Assembly (NCBI RefSeq): GCF_963664415.1
Contig: NZ_OY761445.1
Span: 832,501-896,500, forward strand
From: an uncultured Desulfobacter sp.
Lineage (GTDB): Bacteria; Desulfobacterota; Desulfobacteria; Desulfobacterales; Desulfobacteraceae
Length of the DNA: 64,000 nucleotides
Direction: 5' to 3'
Under the pieces are notes generated by a model. That model was not told the origin of the DNA, did no database searches, and was given only the letters and a program-made list of their open reading frames with translations. Below are positions 35,944-44,548 of this stretch, in pieces (within the stretch, counting starts at the first letter, position 1; every line of letters starts with the position of its first letter). The translations under genes and the position numbers were made by a program.

Positions 35944-36270
35944 ATGGAACATTTTTCGGAGAAAAGAAGCGCTCGAAGATATATACATAAATTGCCGATG
36001 AATCTTTACCGTATGGATTATCAAGATGTGCATCTTAGTTACTATGCAGAAATGAGTGATTATTGCGATAACGGCCTGTCCCTGATGACCAATGAAAAAT
36101 TAGTTTTAGGCGAATTGATCCGTCTTGAGCTCAAAAATTACGAGCCCAACACACAACAACCGAAAATAGGCAAAAATCACAACGGTATTATCAGATGGGG
36201 AAAACGATATCCATCAGCCAACGCCGGTGCGAATGGCCTTTACAAGTATGGCGTTGAATTTTCAGCATAG
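35944..36270 (+). CDS. Possible PilZ-like small protein
   Basis: From the ATG at 35944 (GGATTT just upstream) the product is 108 residues: EKRSARRYIHKLP at the N-terminus, similar to the RxxxR arm of PilZ domains, then a beta-rich body (NGLSLMTNEKLVLGELIRLEL) and GVEFSA at the end. The second c-di-GMP motif (D/NxSxxG) is not well kept, so nucleotide binding is uncertain. It stands alone between the beta-helix gene and the Hyf-like operon. Confidence 0.55.
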   Translation: MEHFSEKRSARRYIHKLPMNLYRMDYQDVHLSYYAEMSDYCDNGLSLMTNEKLVLGELIRLELKNYEPNTQQPKIGKNHNGIIRWGKRYPSANAGANGLYKYGVEFSA

Positions 36271-36336
36271 CCTAACTTGATGATATAAATAGTTACATTT
36301 CACGCTATAAAATCGTTTCATTATGTTACAATTTTC

Positions 36337-36366
36337 TTGACAAACCTAAAAAACAGCATGTACAAA
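36337..36366 (+). promoter_or_regulatory. Candidate promoter of the Hyf-like operon
   Basis: TTGACA (36337-36342), an 18-base spacer and a weak TACAAA (36361-36366) lie about 80 bases before the first gene. The -10 box is poor. Confidence 0.33.
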
Positions 36367-36445
36367 CCAAGGACTTTTTTAAGCAAGACATTTGACGATA
36401 GGAAGTTAGAAATCGATTAGAAAATAAAACTAAATTGGGGAAGGT

Positions 36446-38404
36446 ATGTGTCAATTTTTTAATTCCACATTAATCATTGTGCTCGGCGGTTTTTTATCTC
36501 TTGTTTTGGCCCGGCACAAGATGCTGTCAAAAGGTACTGCCGTGTTGCTATTAAGCGGGGGGACTCTTTGGGGGTTGATTGATTCCACCGGCAAGCTTTT
36601 AAATCCAGTCGAGGCCTCGGCCGTTTTCAAGTATCTGGATCTTTTTTCTCTTTCCTTTCATGTTGACGGCCTTTCCGCCTTTTTCCTGACCGCTATTTTT
36701 GCCGTGTCTCTAATGGCAGCGATTTACAGCTTTCACTACATGGAAAATGACGAGGACGGCATCAAAATCGGGACCAATTACTTTTTTTTCAGTATCCTGA
36801 TCGCCTCCATGGCCTTGGTGGTGACCGCCGCCAATATCCTGACCTTTATGATTTCATGGGAAATCATGTCCCTGTCCTCCTTTTTTCTGGTAATTTACGG
36901 ACATGAGTCAGCCGAAAACAGAAAAGCCGGTTACCTTTATTTCGTCTTTACCCATGTAGGCGCCATGTTCATCCTTGCCGCATTTGGGCTGATTTACGGC
37001 CATACCGGCAGTTTTGACTTTGCGCTCATGGCAGATGTACCTGAGACAGTAAAAATATTGATCTTTGTACTCTCCTTTATCGGATTTGGATCCAAAGCCG
37101 GTGTGTTTCCCTTTCATGTCTGGCTGCCCCATGCCCACCCTGCGGCACCCAGCCATATTTCAGCGGTGATGTCCGGGGTAATGATCAAGACCGGCATCTA
37201 CGGGATACTGCGAATATACTCGATTCTTGATTTTCACACCCCTATTTTCGGGTACATCACCTTGATTGCCGGCGTGGTTTCCGGAATCCTGGGAGTGGTT
37301 TATGCCCTGGGCCAGCACGATATCAAAAGGCTATTAGCCTATCACAGCGTAGAAAATATCGGGATCATCCTCATCGGCTTAGGCGTTGGAATGATCGGTG
37401 CGGCAACGGGTAATCCCCTGGTCGCCGTCCTTGGATTTGCCGGCGGCATTCTGCATGTTCTCAACCACTCCATATTTAAATCCCTGCTGTTCATGGGAGC
37501 GGGTATGGTACTGCACCAGACCGGCACCCGGTCCATTGACGCACTGGGAGGACTGCTCAAGGGTATGAAAATAACCGGTAGCACATTTATCATTGCCTCT
37601 TTAGCAATTTGCGGACTGCCGCCCTTTAACGGATTTGTCAGTGAATTTTTCATCTATATGGGCAGCTTCAAGTCCATCCCCTTAGGGTCCATGAGCTTTG
37701 CCATGAGCATTTTTGCCATTATCAGCCTGGCCGTTATCGGCGGGCTGGCCCTGGCCTGTTTTACAAAGGTGGTGGGTGTAGTTTTTCAGGGAGAACCAAG
37801 GACCCCGGAAGCTGAAAACGCAAAAGAACACGGCGTGGCCATGATGTTTCCCATGGGCGTACTTGCCGCAGCCTGTGTGGTCATCGGCGTATTCCCAAAG
37901 GTATTCATCAACATGGCCTTAAAGGCTGTGCAGGCGTTGGGCCTTGACTACAGCCAGATCCCTGTTGAACCCTTTGGTCAGATCACCTGCAACATCACCT
38001 TTGCCGCACTGCTGTTTCTTGTCCTGGTCCTCATTCTTTTGGCAGTTCGGTCAATTTACTACAAGAATAAAACCGTTACAACATCCGGAACATGGGGCTG
38101 CGGCTTTACTCAGCCAACGGTTAAAATGCAGTATACGGGTTCTTCTTATGCCGGGTCCATTCTGGAATTTTTCAGTGCTGCGGCTCCGCTCACCGAGGAT
38201 CATCCGCCCATCAAAGGACGATTTCCGTCAAAGACCCATTACCACAGCCATGTCAGCGACATTGCAGAGCTTCACATGATAAATGCGGTTGTCCGTCCTG
38301 TACTCTACCTGTTTGACAAGCTTCGGTGGATGCAGCACGGGGATATTCATCTGTACATCGGCTATATTTTGCTGGCAATTATAATGCTGTTGTTTTTTAT
38401 ATGA
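36446..38404 (+). CDS. hyfB: HyfB-like proton-pumping membrane subunit
   Basis: The 652-residue polytopic protein belongs to the NuoL/M/N and Mrp antiporter family. It has the conserved SWEIMSLSSFFLV, a broken-helix region with FGSKAGVFPFHVWLPHAHPAAPSHISAVMSG, and LLAYHSVENIGIILIGLG. It resembles HyfB/HycC of group 4 complexes. It is the first of six close-packed genes (hyfB, C, E, F, G, I) that encode one membrane complex. GTG or other starts upstream are not needed; the ATG follows GGGGAAGG. Confidence 0.92.
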   Translation: MCQFFNSTLIIVLGGFLSLVLARHKMLSKGTAVLLLSGGTLWGLIDSTGKLLNPVEASAVFKYLDLFSLSFHVDGLSAFFLTAIFAVSLMAAIYSFHYMENDEDGIKIGTNYFFFSILIASMALVVTAANILTFMISWEIMSLSSFFLVIYGHESAENRKAGYLYFVFTHVGAMFILAAFGLIYGHTGSFDFALMADVPETVKILIFVLSFIGFGSKAGVFPFHVWLPHAHPAAPSHISAVMSGVMIKTGIYGILRIYSILDFHTPIFGYITLIAGVVSGILGVVYALGQHDIKRLLAYHSVENIGIILIGLGVGMIGAATGNPLVAVLGFAGGILHVLNHSIFKSLLFMGAGMVLHQTGTRSIDALGGLLKGMKITGSTFIIASLAICGLPPFNGFVSEFFIYMGSFKSIPLGSMSFAMSIFAIISLAVIGGLALACFTKVVGVVFQGEPRTPEAENAKEHGVAMMFPMGVLAAACVVIGVFPKVFINMALKAVQALGLDYSQIPVEPFGQITCNITFAALLFLVLVLILLAVRSIYYKNKTVTTSGTWGCGFTQPTVKMQYTGSSYAGSILEFFSAAAPLTEDHPPIKGRFPSKTHYHSHVSDIAELHMINAVVRPVLYLFDKLRWMQHGDIHLYIGYILLAIIMLLFFI

Positions 38405-38415
38405 AGGAATGTTGT

Positions 38416-39336
38416 ATGATTCAATCCATTTTACTCTGGCTCGCAGCCATTCTGGCAGCCCCGTTTTTTTCAGGCCTGATTCTGAAAATCAAGGCATTTT
38501 TTGGAGGGAAAAAGGGTCCGCCCCTTTTGATCAATTACTACACCCTGATCAAACTGATCAAAAAAGGATCGGTCTACAGCAACAGCACGACATTTGTGTT
38601 TAAGCTGGGGCCTATTATCTCCCTTGCCGCGTCACTTACAGCGCTCATGTTTCTTCCCATTGCAGGATTCAATCCCGTGTTCTCTTTTAACGGAGACGTA
38701 ATTTTTATCCTGTATGCTCTGGGACTTGGTCGATTTTTCACCATTGCGGCGGCCATGGATACAGCCTCCCCATTTGAAGGCATGGGTGCGGCCAGGGAAG
38801 CGTACTTCCCCATTATCTGCGAGGCCGCCATGTTCATGATCCTGATCTTTTTTTACAGGATTACAGGTGAACTGCAATTGTCCGCCTATTTTGCGGGCAA
38901 CACCACCCAAAGCATGTGGAGTTCGGCAGGTACCCCCTTGCTGTTCATCGTCCTGTCGTTTTTCATCATTCTTTTGACGGAAAACTCCAGGGTCCCGGTG
39001 GATGATCCGGCGACCCACCTTGAGCTGACCATGATCCATGAAGTTATGGTTCTCGATCACAGCGGCCCGGATTTCGGGCTGATTGAGCTTGGCTCTTTTT
39101 GTAAGCTCATGTTTTATTCCTCCATTATTTCAAGACTGATTTTTCCTTGTAATTCAGAAATCATAGGCCTTCCGGTGGTGATGTATATTGTCGGCCTTTT
39201 CGTGGTCTATATTGCCGTGGGCGTAACAGAGTCGGTGATGGCCAGATACAGGATGGACAAAGTACCCCAGTTTGTACTGACATCCTTTGCCCTGGCCTTT
39301 TTTGCAACCATCATCACCTTGGAGTTTATGAAATGA
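38416..39336 (+). CDS. hyfC: HyfC-like membrane subunit (NuoH homologue)
   Basis: This membrane subunit couples the hydrophilic arm to the pumping arm. The ATG at 38416 (MIQSILLWLAAILAAP), preceded by GAAGGA, gives 306 residues; the longer frame would overlap hyfB by 79 bases. It has about eight membrane segments and the conserved NuoH/HycD text FFGGKKGPPLL, TENSRVPVDDPATHLELTMIHE. It ends with an ATGA-type overlap with hyfE. Confidence 0.93.
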   Translation: MIQSILLWLAAILAAPFFSGLILKIKAFFGGKKGPPLLINYYTLIKLIKKGSVYSNSTTFVFKLGPIISLAASLTALMFLPIAGFNPVFSFNGDVIFILYALGLGRFFTIAAAMDTASPFEGMGAAREAYFPIICEAAMFMILIFFYRITGELQLSAYFAGNTTQSMWSSAGTPLLFIVLSFFIILLTENSRVPVDDPATHLELTMIHEVMVLDHSGPDFGLIELGSFCKLMFYSSIISRLIFPCNSEIIGLPVVMYIVGLFVVYIAVGVTESVMARYRMDKVPQFVLTSFALAFFATIITLEFMK

Positions 39337-39977
39337 TATTCAACCCTGTTGATATAATTTTATCTTTTGTACTGCTGTCGGTTCTGTTTTCATTTGGGGC
39401 CGACCGGGTCACAAGATTGATCCAACTGGTGGGATTCCAGGGGATCGTGATCTCTATTGTCCCCTTTTTCATCGGTCACGATATGACTACCGGCGGCACT
39501 GTGTTTACCTTGGCCACCCTGATCATCCGGGGTATCATAATCCCTTTGAGTATTTTTGTGGCCATCAGAAAAGGGGCTATCCGCAGGCTGGTTGAACCCA
39601 TTATTGGGTATCATGCTTCCATATTGTGCGGTCTTGCCGTGATTATCGGTGCCGCATATATATCCGGACGCCTGGATATCGGCTCCATAAGCGGATTTAA
39701 ACTGCTTGAGCCTACGGCCATTGCCCTTCTGATAACAGGCATGTTCTTGCTCATAGCCAGAAGAAACGCCATTGCCATGGTCATCGGCTATATCATGATG
39801 GAAAATGGGATTTATCTGGTGGGGTCAGGCTTGTCCGTGAGTACCCGCCATATTGTAGAATTCGGTATTTTGCTGGACGTACTGGCCGGTGTCATGATCA
39901 TGGCCGTGATCCTGCGTAACATTAAACAGACTTTTGACGACGTGGATACGGCGTTGCTAAGAACCTTAAAGGATTAG
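39333..39977 (+). CDS. hyfE: HyfE-like membrane subunit (NuoK-related)
   Basis: The 214-residue protein has six or seven membrane segments. The stretch VIGYIMMENGIYLVG matches the NuoK/HyfE/MrpC pattern, including a membrane Glu used for proton transfer. The order hyfB-C-E-F is the same as in E. coli hyf except for hyfD, which is absent. It overlaps hyfC by 4 bases, and hyfF follows after 3. Confidence 0.9.
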   Translation: MIFNPVDIILSFVLLSVLFSFGADRVTRLIQLVGFQGIVISIVPFFIGHDMTTGGTVFTLATLIIRGIIIPLSIFVAIRKGAIRRLVEPIIGYHASILCGLAVIIGAAYISGRLDIGSISGFKLLEPTAIALLITGMFLLIARRNAIAMVIGYIMMENGIYLVGSGLSVSTRHIVEFGILLDVLAGVMIMAVILRNIKQTFDDVDTALLRTLKD

Positions 39978-39980
39978 GGT

Positions 39981-41405
39981 ATGGTTGAATTAGTATTTGC
40001 GATCCCTTTTATTGCCGGCCTTATAGCATTTTTTCTGCCCAAATTTCTTGGCCGGCCACTGCTGGTGGTGATCGGAGCGGTTCACCTGACGCTTTCGTTC
40101 AGGCTGTGGAAATTTCATCCCCCGGCCTATTTTGATCGATATTTTGCAGTGACGCCGGAAGGCATGCTTTCGCTGCTGGTAATCTCTTTACTCTTCTTTT
40201 TGATCTCCATTTATACGGTGGGCTATCTTAGAGAAAGCGAAATCCCTTCCGAGGGCCTTTTTACCGGCTCCATGCTGGTATTCTTAGCCACCATGACCAT
40301 GGTCACCCTGTCCGACCATATCATGGTGATGTGGATTGCCATTGAGGCCACAACCTTAGCAAGCGCGCCTTTAATAGACACCCCCGGCACTACGGCATCC
40401 CTTGAGGCGACCTGGAAATATGTTCTCATCTGTTCTGTGGGTATTGCCATGGCCCTCTTGGGCTCTGTCCTGGTGGCCTTTTCCATGGGGCAGGCAAATA
40501 CAGGAACACCCATCTCCTTCTCGGCTCTGGCCGGGGTGGCCAAAACCCTGGATCCCGTGTGGCTCAAAGCCGGGTTCGTCTTTATCCTGGTGGGATACGG
40601 CACCAAGATGGGACTTGCGCCCATGCACACCTGGCTGCCCGATGCCCACAGTGAGGCACCAAGCCCAGCTTCAGCACTTTTATCGGGGGTTTTGCTCAAT
40701 TGCGCTTATCTCGGTATTTTTAAAACCAATAAAATTATGGTCGCCGCAGGATGTCAGGACTTTTCAGGCGGGATTCTCATGGTGTTCGGGCTGCTCTCCA
40801 TTCTGGCTGCAGCAACTTTTATTCTTAAACAAAATGAATACAAACGGATGCTGGCCTATTCCAGTATTGAAAATATGGGCATCATTGCATTCGGAACCGG
40901 TGTAGGCGGTTTAGGGGTATATGGCGCGGTGCTCTGCATGATTCACCACAGCCTGATTAAATCCTCTTTGTTTTTGTCTTCAGGAAACATTCTTTTAGGA
41001 TACGGAGACCGATTCATTAAAAACACCGGTAACCTGGTCAAGGGTATGCCCCAGACTTTTGTGGCCTTTTTTGCAGGATTTGCCGGGATTGCAGGTTTCC
41101 CGCCTTTCGGCATTTTCATAGGAGAATTCTGCATCGTTGTTGCAGCGTTTAAAGCCGGCTATCATGTCGCCGTCACCATTTTTATCCTGAGCCTGTGCGT
41201 TATTTTTGCAGGATTTGCCAACCAGGTCATGAAAATCAGTTTTGATGAAACAGACACCGTTATCAAAATGCAAGAAACCATCGGCATGGTATGGCCCCAG
41301 TATCTGTTACTTTTGACCTCACTGGTCTTGTGTTTCTTTATTCCTGATTCATTGAACCAAACCATATCCGATGCGATTACAGCCATTGGCGGAGGACTTA
41401 GATGA
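39981..41405 (+). CDS. hyfF: HyfF-like proton-pumping membrane subunit
   Basis: A second antiporter-like subunit, 474 residues. Conserved segments include MVMWIAIEATTLASAPLI, TKMGLAPMHTWLPDAHSEAPSPASALLSG and KRMLAYSSIENMGIIAFG. With HyfB it gives the complex two predicted pumping subunits. It overlaps hyfG by 4 bases. Confidence 0.93.
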   Translation: MVELVFAIPFIAGLIAFFLPKFLGRPLLVVIGAVHLTLSFRLWKFHPPAYFDRYFAVTPEGMLSLLVISLLFFLISIYTVGYLRESEIPSEGLFTGSMLVFLATMTMVTLSDHIMVMWIAIEATTLASAPLIDTPGTTASLEATWKYVLICSVGIAMALLGSVLVAFSMGQANTGTPISFSALAGVAKTLDPVWLKAGFVFILVGYGTKMGLAPMHTWLPDAHSEAPSPASALLSGVLLNCAYLGIFKTNKIMVAAGCQDFSGGILMVFGLLSILAAATFILKQNEYKRMLAYSSIENMGIIAFGTGVGGLGVYGAVLCMIHHSLIKSSLFLSSGNILLGYGDRFIKNTGNLVKGMPQTFVAFFAGFAGIAGFPPFGIFIGEFCIVVAAFKAGYHVAVTIFILSLCVIFAGFANQVMKISFDETDTVIKMQETIGMVWPQYLLLLTSLVLCFFIPDSLNQTISDAITAIGGGLR

Positions 41406-42916
41406 GCAACGCTTTTTTACAGATTTCAAACGCCCAAAAAGTCAGTCGGGATGCGATCCCCCATCTCTCTTTTGATGAATTCCGCAGCCAGGCGTTAGAT
41501 ATGGTGAGCAACGGCGGCAAGGTTGTCCAGTACTTTGCTTACCCGGACAAAAACAGATTAAAGCTTTTGGCGGTATTGCGTACCGACAAGTTGTTTGTTG
41601 GCGGCTGTGATGTGCCGGACAATTACCAGTCATTAGCCCAAACCTGTGAACCCTTTCACCTGTTTGAACGGGAAATGGCAGAGCAGTATGGCATTGCGCC
41701 TAAAGGTCACCCCTGGCTGAAAATGGTCCGGTACCACCCCAACTATACAGACGGTGCGGATGACGTATTCGGCAATGATTATTCCCAGGACATCCCCGGA
41801 AATTATGAATATTACCAGGTGGACGGCGAAGAGATCCACGAGGTGGCTGTTGGACCGGTCCATGCCGGGGTCATCGAGCCTGGCCATTTCAGGTTCAACT
41901 GCATCGGAGAACGTGTTCTGCACCTGGAAATCCAACTGGGCTATCAGCACCGGGGCATTGAACAACAGCTTCTAATGGTTCCGGCAAAGCGGCTTGCCAT
42001 CATTGGTGAAAACATTGCAGGTGATACCACCATCGGTCACAGCCTGTGCATGGCCCAGAACCTGGAGGCGCTGACCGGGATTGAACCGGATCAAGGCGCC
42101 CGGATCATCCGTACCATTGCCCTGGAACTTGAGCGTTTGGCCAATCACATTGGTGACCTAGGCGCGCTCAGTGGCGATGTTGCCTTTCTGCCACCGGCCA
42201 ACTATTTTGGCAGGATCAGGGGAGATTTCCTCAATTTGTCCCTGCTAATTTGCGGCAACCGGTTCGGTAAAGGGTTAGTTAGACCCGGCGGGGTTCGGTT
42301 CCCTTTGTCCGATGATGTCAGACAAGTGCTCAATGAACGCCTTGCCGAACTTAGACCCGAAGTGACACATGTACTGGAGCTTCTTTTCAACGCCGTCACC
42401 GTTCGGTCCCGATTTGAGGAGTGCGGGGCGGTGAGCCATGAAGATGCCGATCATCTCGGACTGGTTGGGCCTGCCGGCCGGGCCAGCGGCTTGGCATACG
42501 ATGTAAGACGGTGTTTTCCCACAGAGCACTACCCGCACATGGGCATACCGGAAAACAAAAAAACGACAGGCGACGTCTACGCCAGGGCCAAGGTCAGATA
42601 TGACGAAGTCCTTCAATCCCTTCAAATGGTCGAATCCCTGGCTGCCATCCCCGTGGAAACCCAATGTGTCAGCGACAGCATGCCAAACGACTTACCGGCT
42701 TCATGTTTTTCCGTCACCTTGAATGAGGCTTGGCGGGGGGAAGTTTCCCATGCTATTTTAACCGATGAAAATGGAAAAATTTTGAGGTACAAAATCAAAG
42801 ATCCCTCTTTTCATAACTGGAATGGACTGGCCATGGCGCTCAGGGATACAGGGATATCTGATTTTCCCTTAAACAATAAGAGTTTTAATCTATCCTACTG
42901 CGGATTTGATCTTTAG
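41402..42916 (+). CDS. hyfG: HyfG-like large subunit (NuoC-NuoD fusion) lacking the NiFe cysteines
   Basis: The 504-residue protein joins a NuoC-like N-terminal part (about 1-130) to a NuoD/NiFe-large-subunit-like part. In true group 4 hydrogenases the latter carries two CxxC pairs that bind Ni-Fe. Here the first site reads RGIEQQLL...GENIAGDTTIGHS with no cysteine pair, and the C-terminal site reads NKSFNLSYCGFDL with one cysteine. A NiFe centre is therefore not expected. This is the hallmark of 'energy-converting hydrogenase related' (Ehr) complexes, whose substrate is not established. Confidence 0.92.
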   Translation: MSNAFLQISNAQKVSRDAIPHLSFDEFRSQALDMVSNGGKVVQYFAYPDKNRLKLLAVLRTDKLFVGGCDVPDNYQSLAQTCEPFHLFEREMAEQYGIAPKGHPWLKMVRYHPNYTDGADDVFGNDYSQDIPGNYEYYQVDGEEIHEVAVGPVHAGVIEPGHFRFNCIGERVLHLEIQLGYQHRGIEQQLLMVPAKRLAIIGENIAGDTTIGHSLCMAQNLEALTGIEPDQGARIIRTIALELERLANHIGDLGALSGDVAFLPPANYFGRIRGDFLNLSLLICGNRFGKGLVRPGGVRFPLSDDVRQVLNERLAELRPEVTHVLELLFNAVTVRSRFEECGAVSHEDADHLGLVGPAGRASGLAYDVRRCFPTEHYPHMGIPENKKTTGDVYARAKVRYDEVLQSLQMVESLAAIPVETQCVSDSMPNDLPASCFSVTLNEAWRGEVSHAILTDENGKILRYKIKDPSFHNWNGLAMALRDTGISDFPLNNKSFNLSYCGFDL

Positions 42917-42934
42917 AAAAGCGGAGAATATCAT

Positions 42935-43675
42935 ATGCTCAGTGTACTGAAAAACAGATTTGAACAAGGCTGCCGGACCAACCGGTATCCCAAAGAACAG
43001 GTCAAGGTATTTCCCCGCTACCGAGGCAGACCCGAAATCCAGAATAATATCTCTGCAGCAACCCTTGAAGCCTGTGCCGCATCCTGCCCCCAGGATGCCA
43101 TAGATGTACCGAATCAAAAAATCGACATGGGACGATGCGTATTCTGCGGGACCTGCGAAAACACTTCCAACGGACAGATTAAGTTCACCAATGATTATGA
43201 AATTGCCACGTCCGAACGTGCAGATCTAATCACATCAGGTAATCTGCCCGCCTTGGCCGAACACAGCAAACAACATTTTAAAAAGCTGTTCGGACGTTCC
43301 CTGCAACTGCGCCAGGTGTCAGCCGCCGGCTGCAACGCCTGTGAAGCTGACTTAAACGTTCTGGCCACACCTTTTTTTGACCTGGCCAGATTCGGAATCA
43401 ACTTTGTCGCTTCTCCCCGTCATGCTGACGGCATTGTGGTCACAGGCCCCATATCAAGGAACATGAAAACCGCCCTGCTCCAAACCTACGAGGCGACACC
43501 CGCTCCCAAAGTTGTCATTGCCGTGGGCTCATGCACCATCAGCGGCGGCCCGTTCACAGGCAGTCCTGAAATCACAGAGGGTTTGGATAAAATTTTGCCT
43601 GTGGATCTTTTTATCCCTGGATGTCCGCCCCATCCGATGACCAACCTTCACGCGCTGCTCTCCTTTTTTAAATAG
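42935..43675 (+). CDS. hyfI: HyfI-like small subunit with N-terminal ferredoxin domain (NuoB homologue)
   Basis: This electron-transfer subunit would sit next to the large subunit. The 246-residue protein begins with a single-cluster ferredoxin-like region (CAASCP, then MGRCVFCGTCE), followed by a NuoB-like domain. That domain has AAGCNACEAD, AVGSCTISGGPF and IPGCPPHP, which supply the ligands of one [4Fe-4S] cluster. The Fe-S chain is thus intact although the NiFe site in HyfG is not. The fusion stands in for a separate HyfH/NuoI-type ferredoxin subunit. No formate dehydrogenase or maturation gene follows. Confidence 0.92.
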   Translation: MLSVLKNRFEQGCRTNRYPKEQVKVFPRYRGRPEIQNNISAATLEACAASCPQDAIDVPNQKIDMGRCVFCGTCENTSNGQIKFTNDYEIATSERADLITSGNLPALAEHSKQHFKKLFGRSLQLRQVSAAGCNACEADLNVLATPFFDLARFGINFVASPRHADGIVVTGPISRNMKTALLQTYEATPAPKVVIAVGSCTISGGPFTGSPEITEGLDKILPVDLFIPGCPPHPMTNLHALLSFFK

Positions 43676-43724
43676 TGATTGAACGAAACGTCACCATTAT
43701 AAGATTGCACTGGCCGAGGCCCAT

Positions 43725-43778
43725 AAACAGCCGTGGGCTGACCTGATCGACACTCAGGCTCAGCCCACCACAAAATTG
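43725..43778 (+). repeat. Dispersed structured element, copy 3
   Basis: ATAAACAGCCGTGGGCTGACCTGA opens this copy. CAGCC-GTG-GGCTG is hairpin 1, with base changes relative to copies 1 and 2 that keep pairing. GGGCTG can instead pair with CAGCCC 20 bases on. CCTGA/TCAGG forms the inner hairpin; the tail is ACAAAATTG. It lies between the convergent hyfI and efp genes. Confidence 0.78.
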
Positions 43779-43834
43779 AAAAATCTGCGTTCGGTTACAC
43801 AGTCTCTCATTTAAAAAAATCTTATTTTTGAAAA

Positions 43835-44398
43835 CTATTCGCTGGCACGCTCACTGTATTCCCGGGTCCGGGTATCAATCTTAATCAACTGATCTTCATT
43901 TACAAAAGGCGGTACCTGAACTTCAAACCCGGTTTCAACCGTGGCCGGTTTGGTATCGCCTGTGGCTGTATCACCTTTGGCCCAGGGCTCTGTGGCAGTG
44001 ACCCGCAGGATCACAAAGTTGGGAAGTGTAACACCAATGGGGTTCTGATTATGCAGGAGCACAGTGCAAACGGTGTTCTCCTTTAACAGGTCCACGTTTT
44101 CTCCGATCTGTTCTTTGGTCAACATGATCTGATCGTAGGTGGTGGAATTCATGAACCACCAACCATCCCGGTCTGAATAAAGGTACTCCATATCGGTCTC
44201 TTCCAGATCCGCCTTTTCAAATTTGTCACCGGAACGGTAGGTTCGTTCAAACTGGGCACCTGTGATCATGTTCTTAAGTTTGCATTTATACAGGGACTGT
44301 CCCTTGCCTGGTTTTTTAAACTCAAAACCGACAATCACATGGGGATCACCGTCAATCTCCAGTTTAAGCCCTTTTCTCAAATCACTGGCTAAATACAT
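43835..44398 (-). CDS. efp: Translation elongation factor P
   Basis: EF-P rescues ribosomes stalled at proline runs. The 187-residue protein has the three-domain length and the tip loop KKPGKGQSLYK, with K32 at the place of the modified residue, and the signature region near ATGDTKPATVETGFEVQVPPFV. No gene for a lysine- or arginine-modifying enzyme is nearby. It is divergent from guaA. Confidence 0.97.
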   Translation of the reverse strand: MYLASDLRKGLKLEIDGDPHVIVGFEFKKPGKGQSLYKCKLKNMITGAQFERTYRSGDKFEKADLEETDMEYLYSDRDGWWFMNSTTYDQIMLTKEQIGENVDLLKENTVCTVLLHNQNPIGVTLPNFVILRVTATEPWAKGDTATGDTKPATVETGFEVQVPPFVNEDQLIKIDTRTREYSERASE

Positions 44399-44548
44399 CC
44401 AATCTCCTTAAAATTTAAAATATTAAAAGCGAACCTAATAAAACATAATCCTTCATTCTTGGCAAGTTCAGACCAAAAACAACTTGCAATTTTCACATGT
44501 TTATAGGAAAATTTACCGATTTAAATCTAATCATTGCAGGAAATACCC

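Noticed and set aside
38326..38415. Longer start for hyfC
   Set aside because: It would overlap hyfB by 79 bases; the ATG at 38416 has a ribosome site and the normal family N-terminus.
36446..43675. Hyf-like operon as a formate hydrogenlyase or NiFe hydrogenase
   Set aside because: HyfG lacks both NiFe-binding CxxC pairs, and no formate dehydrogenase or maturation genes are linked.
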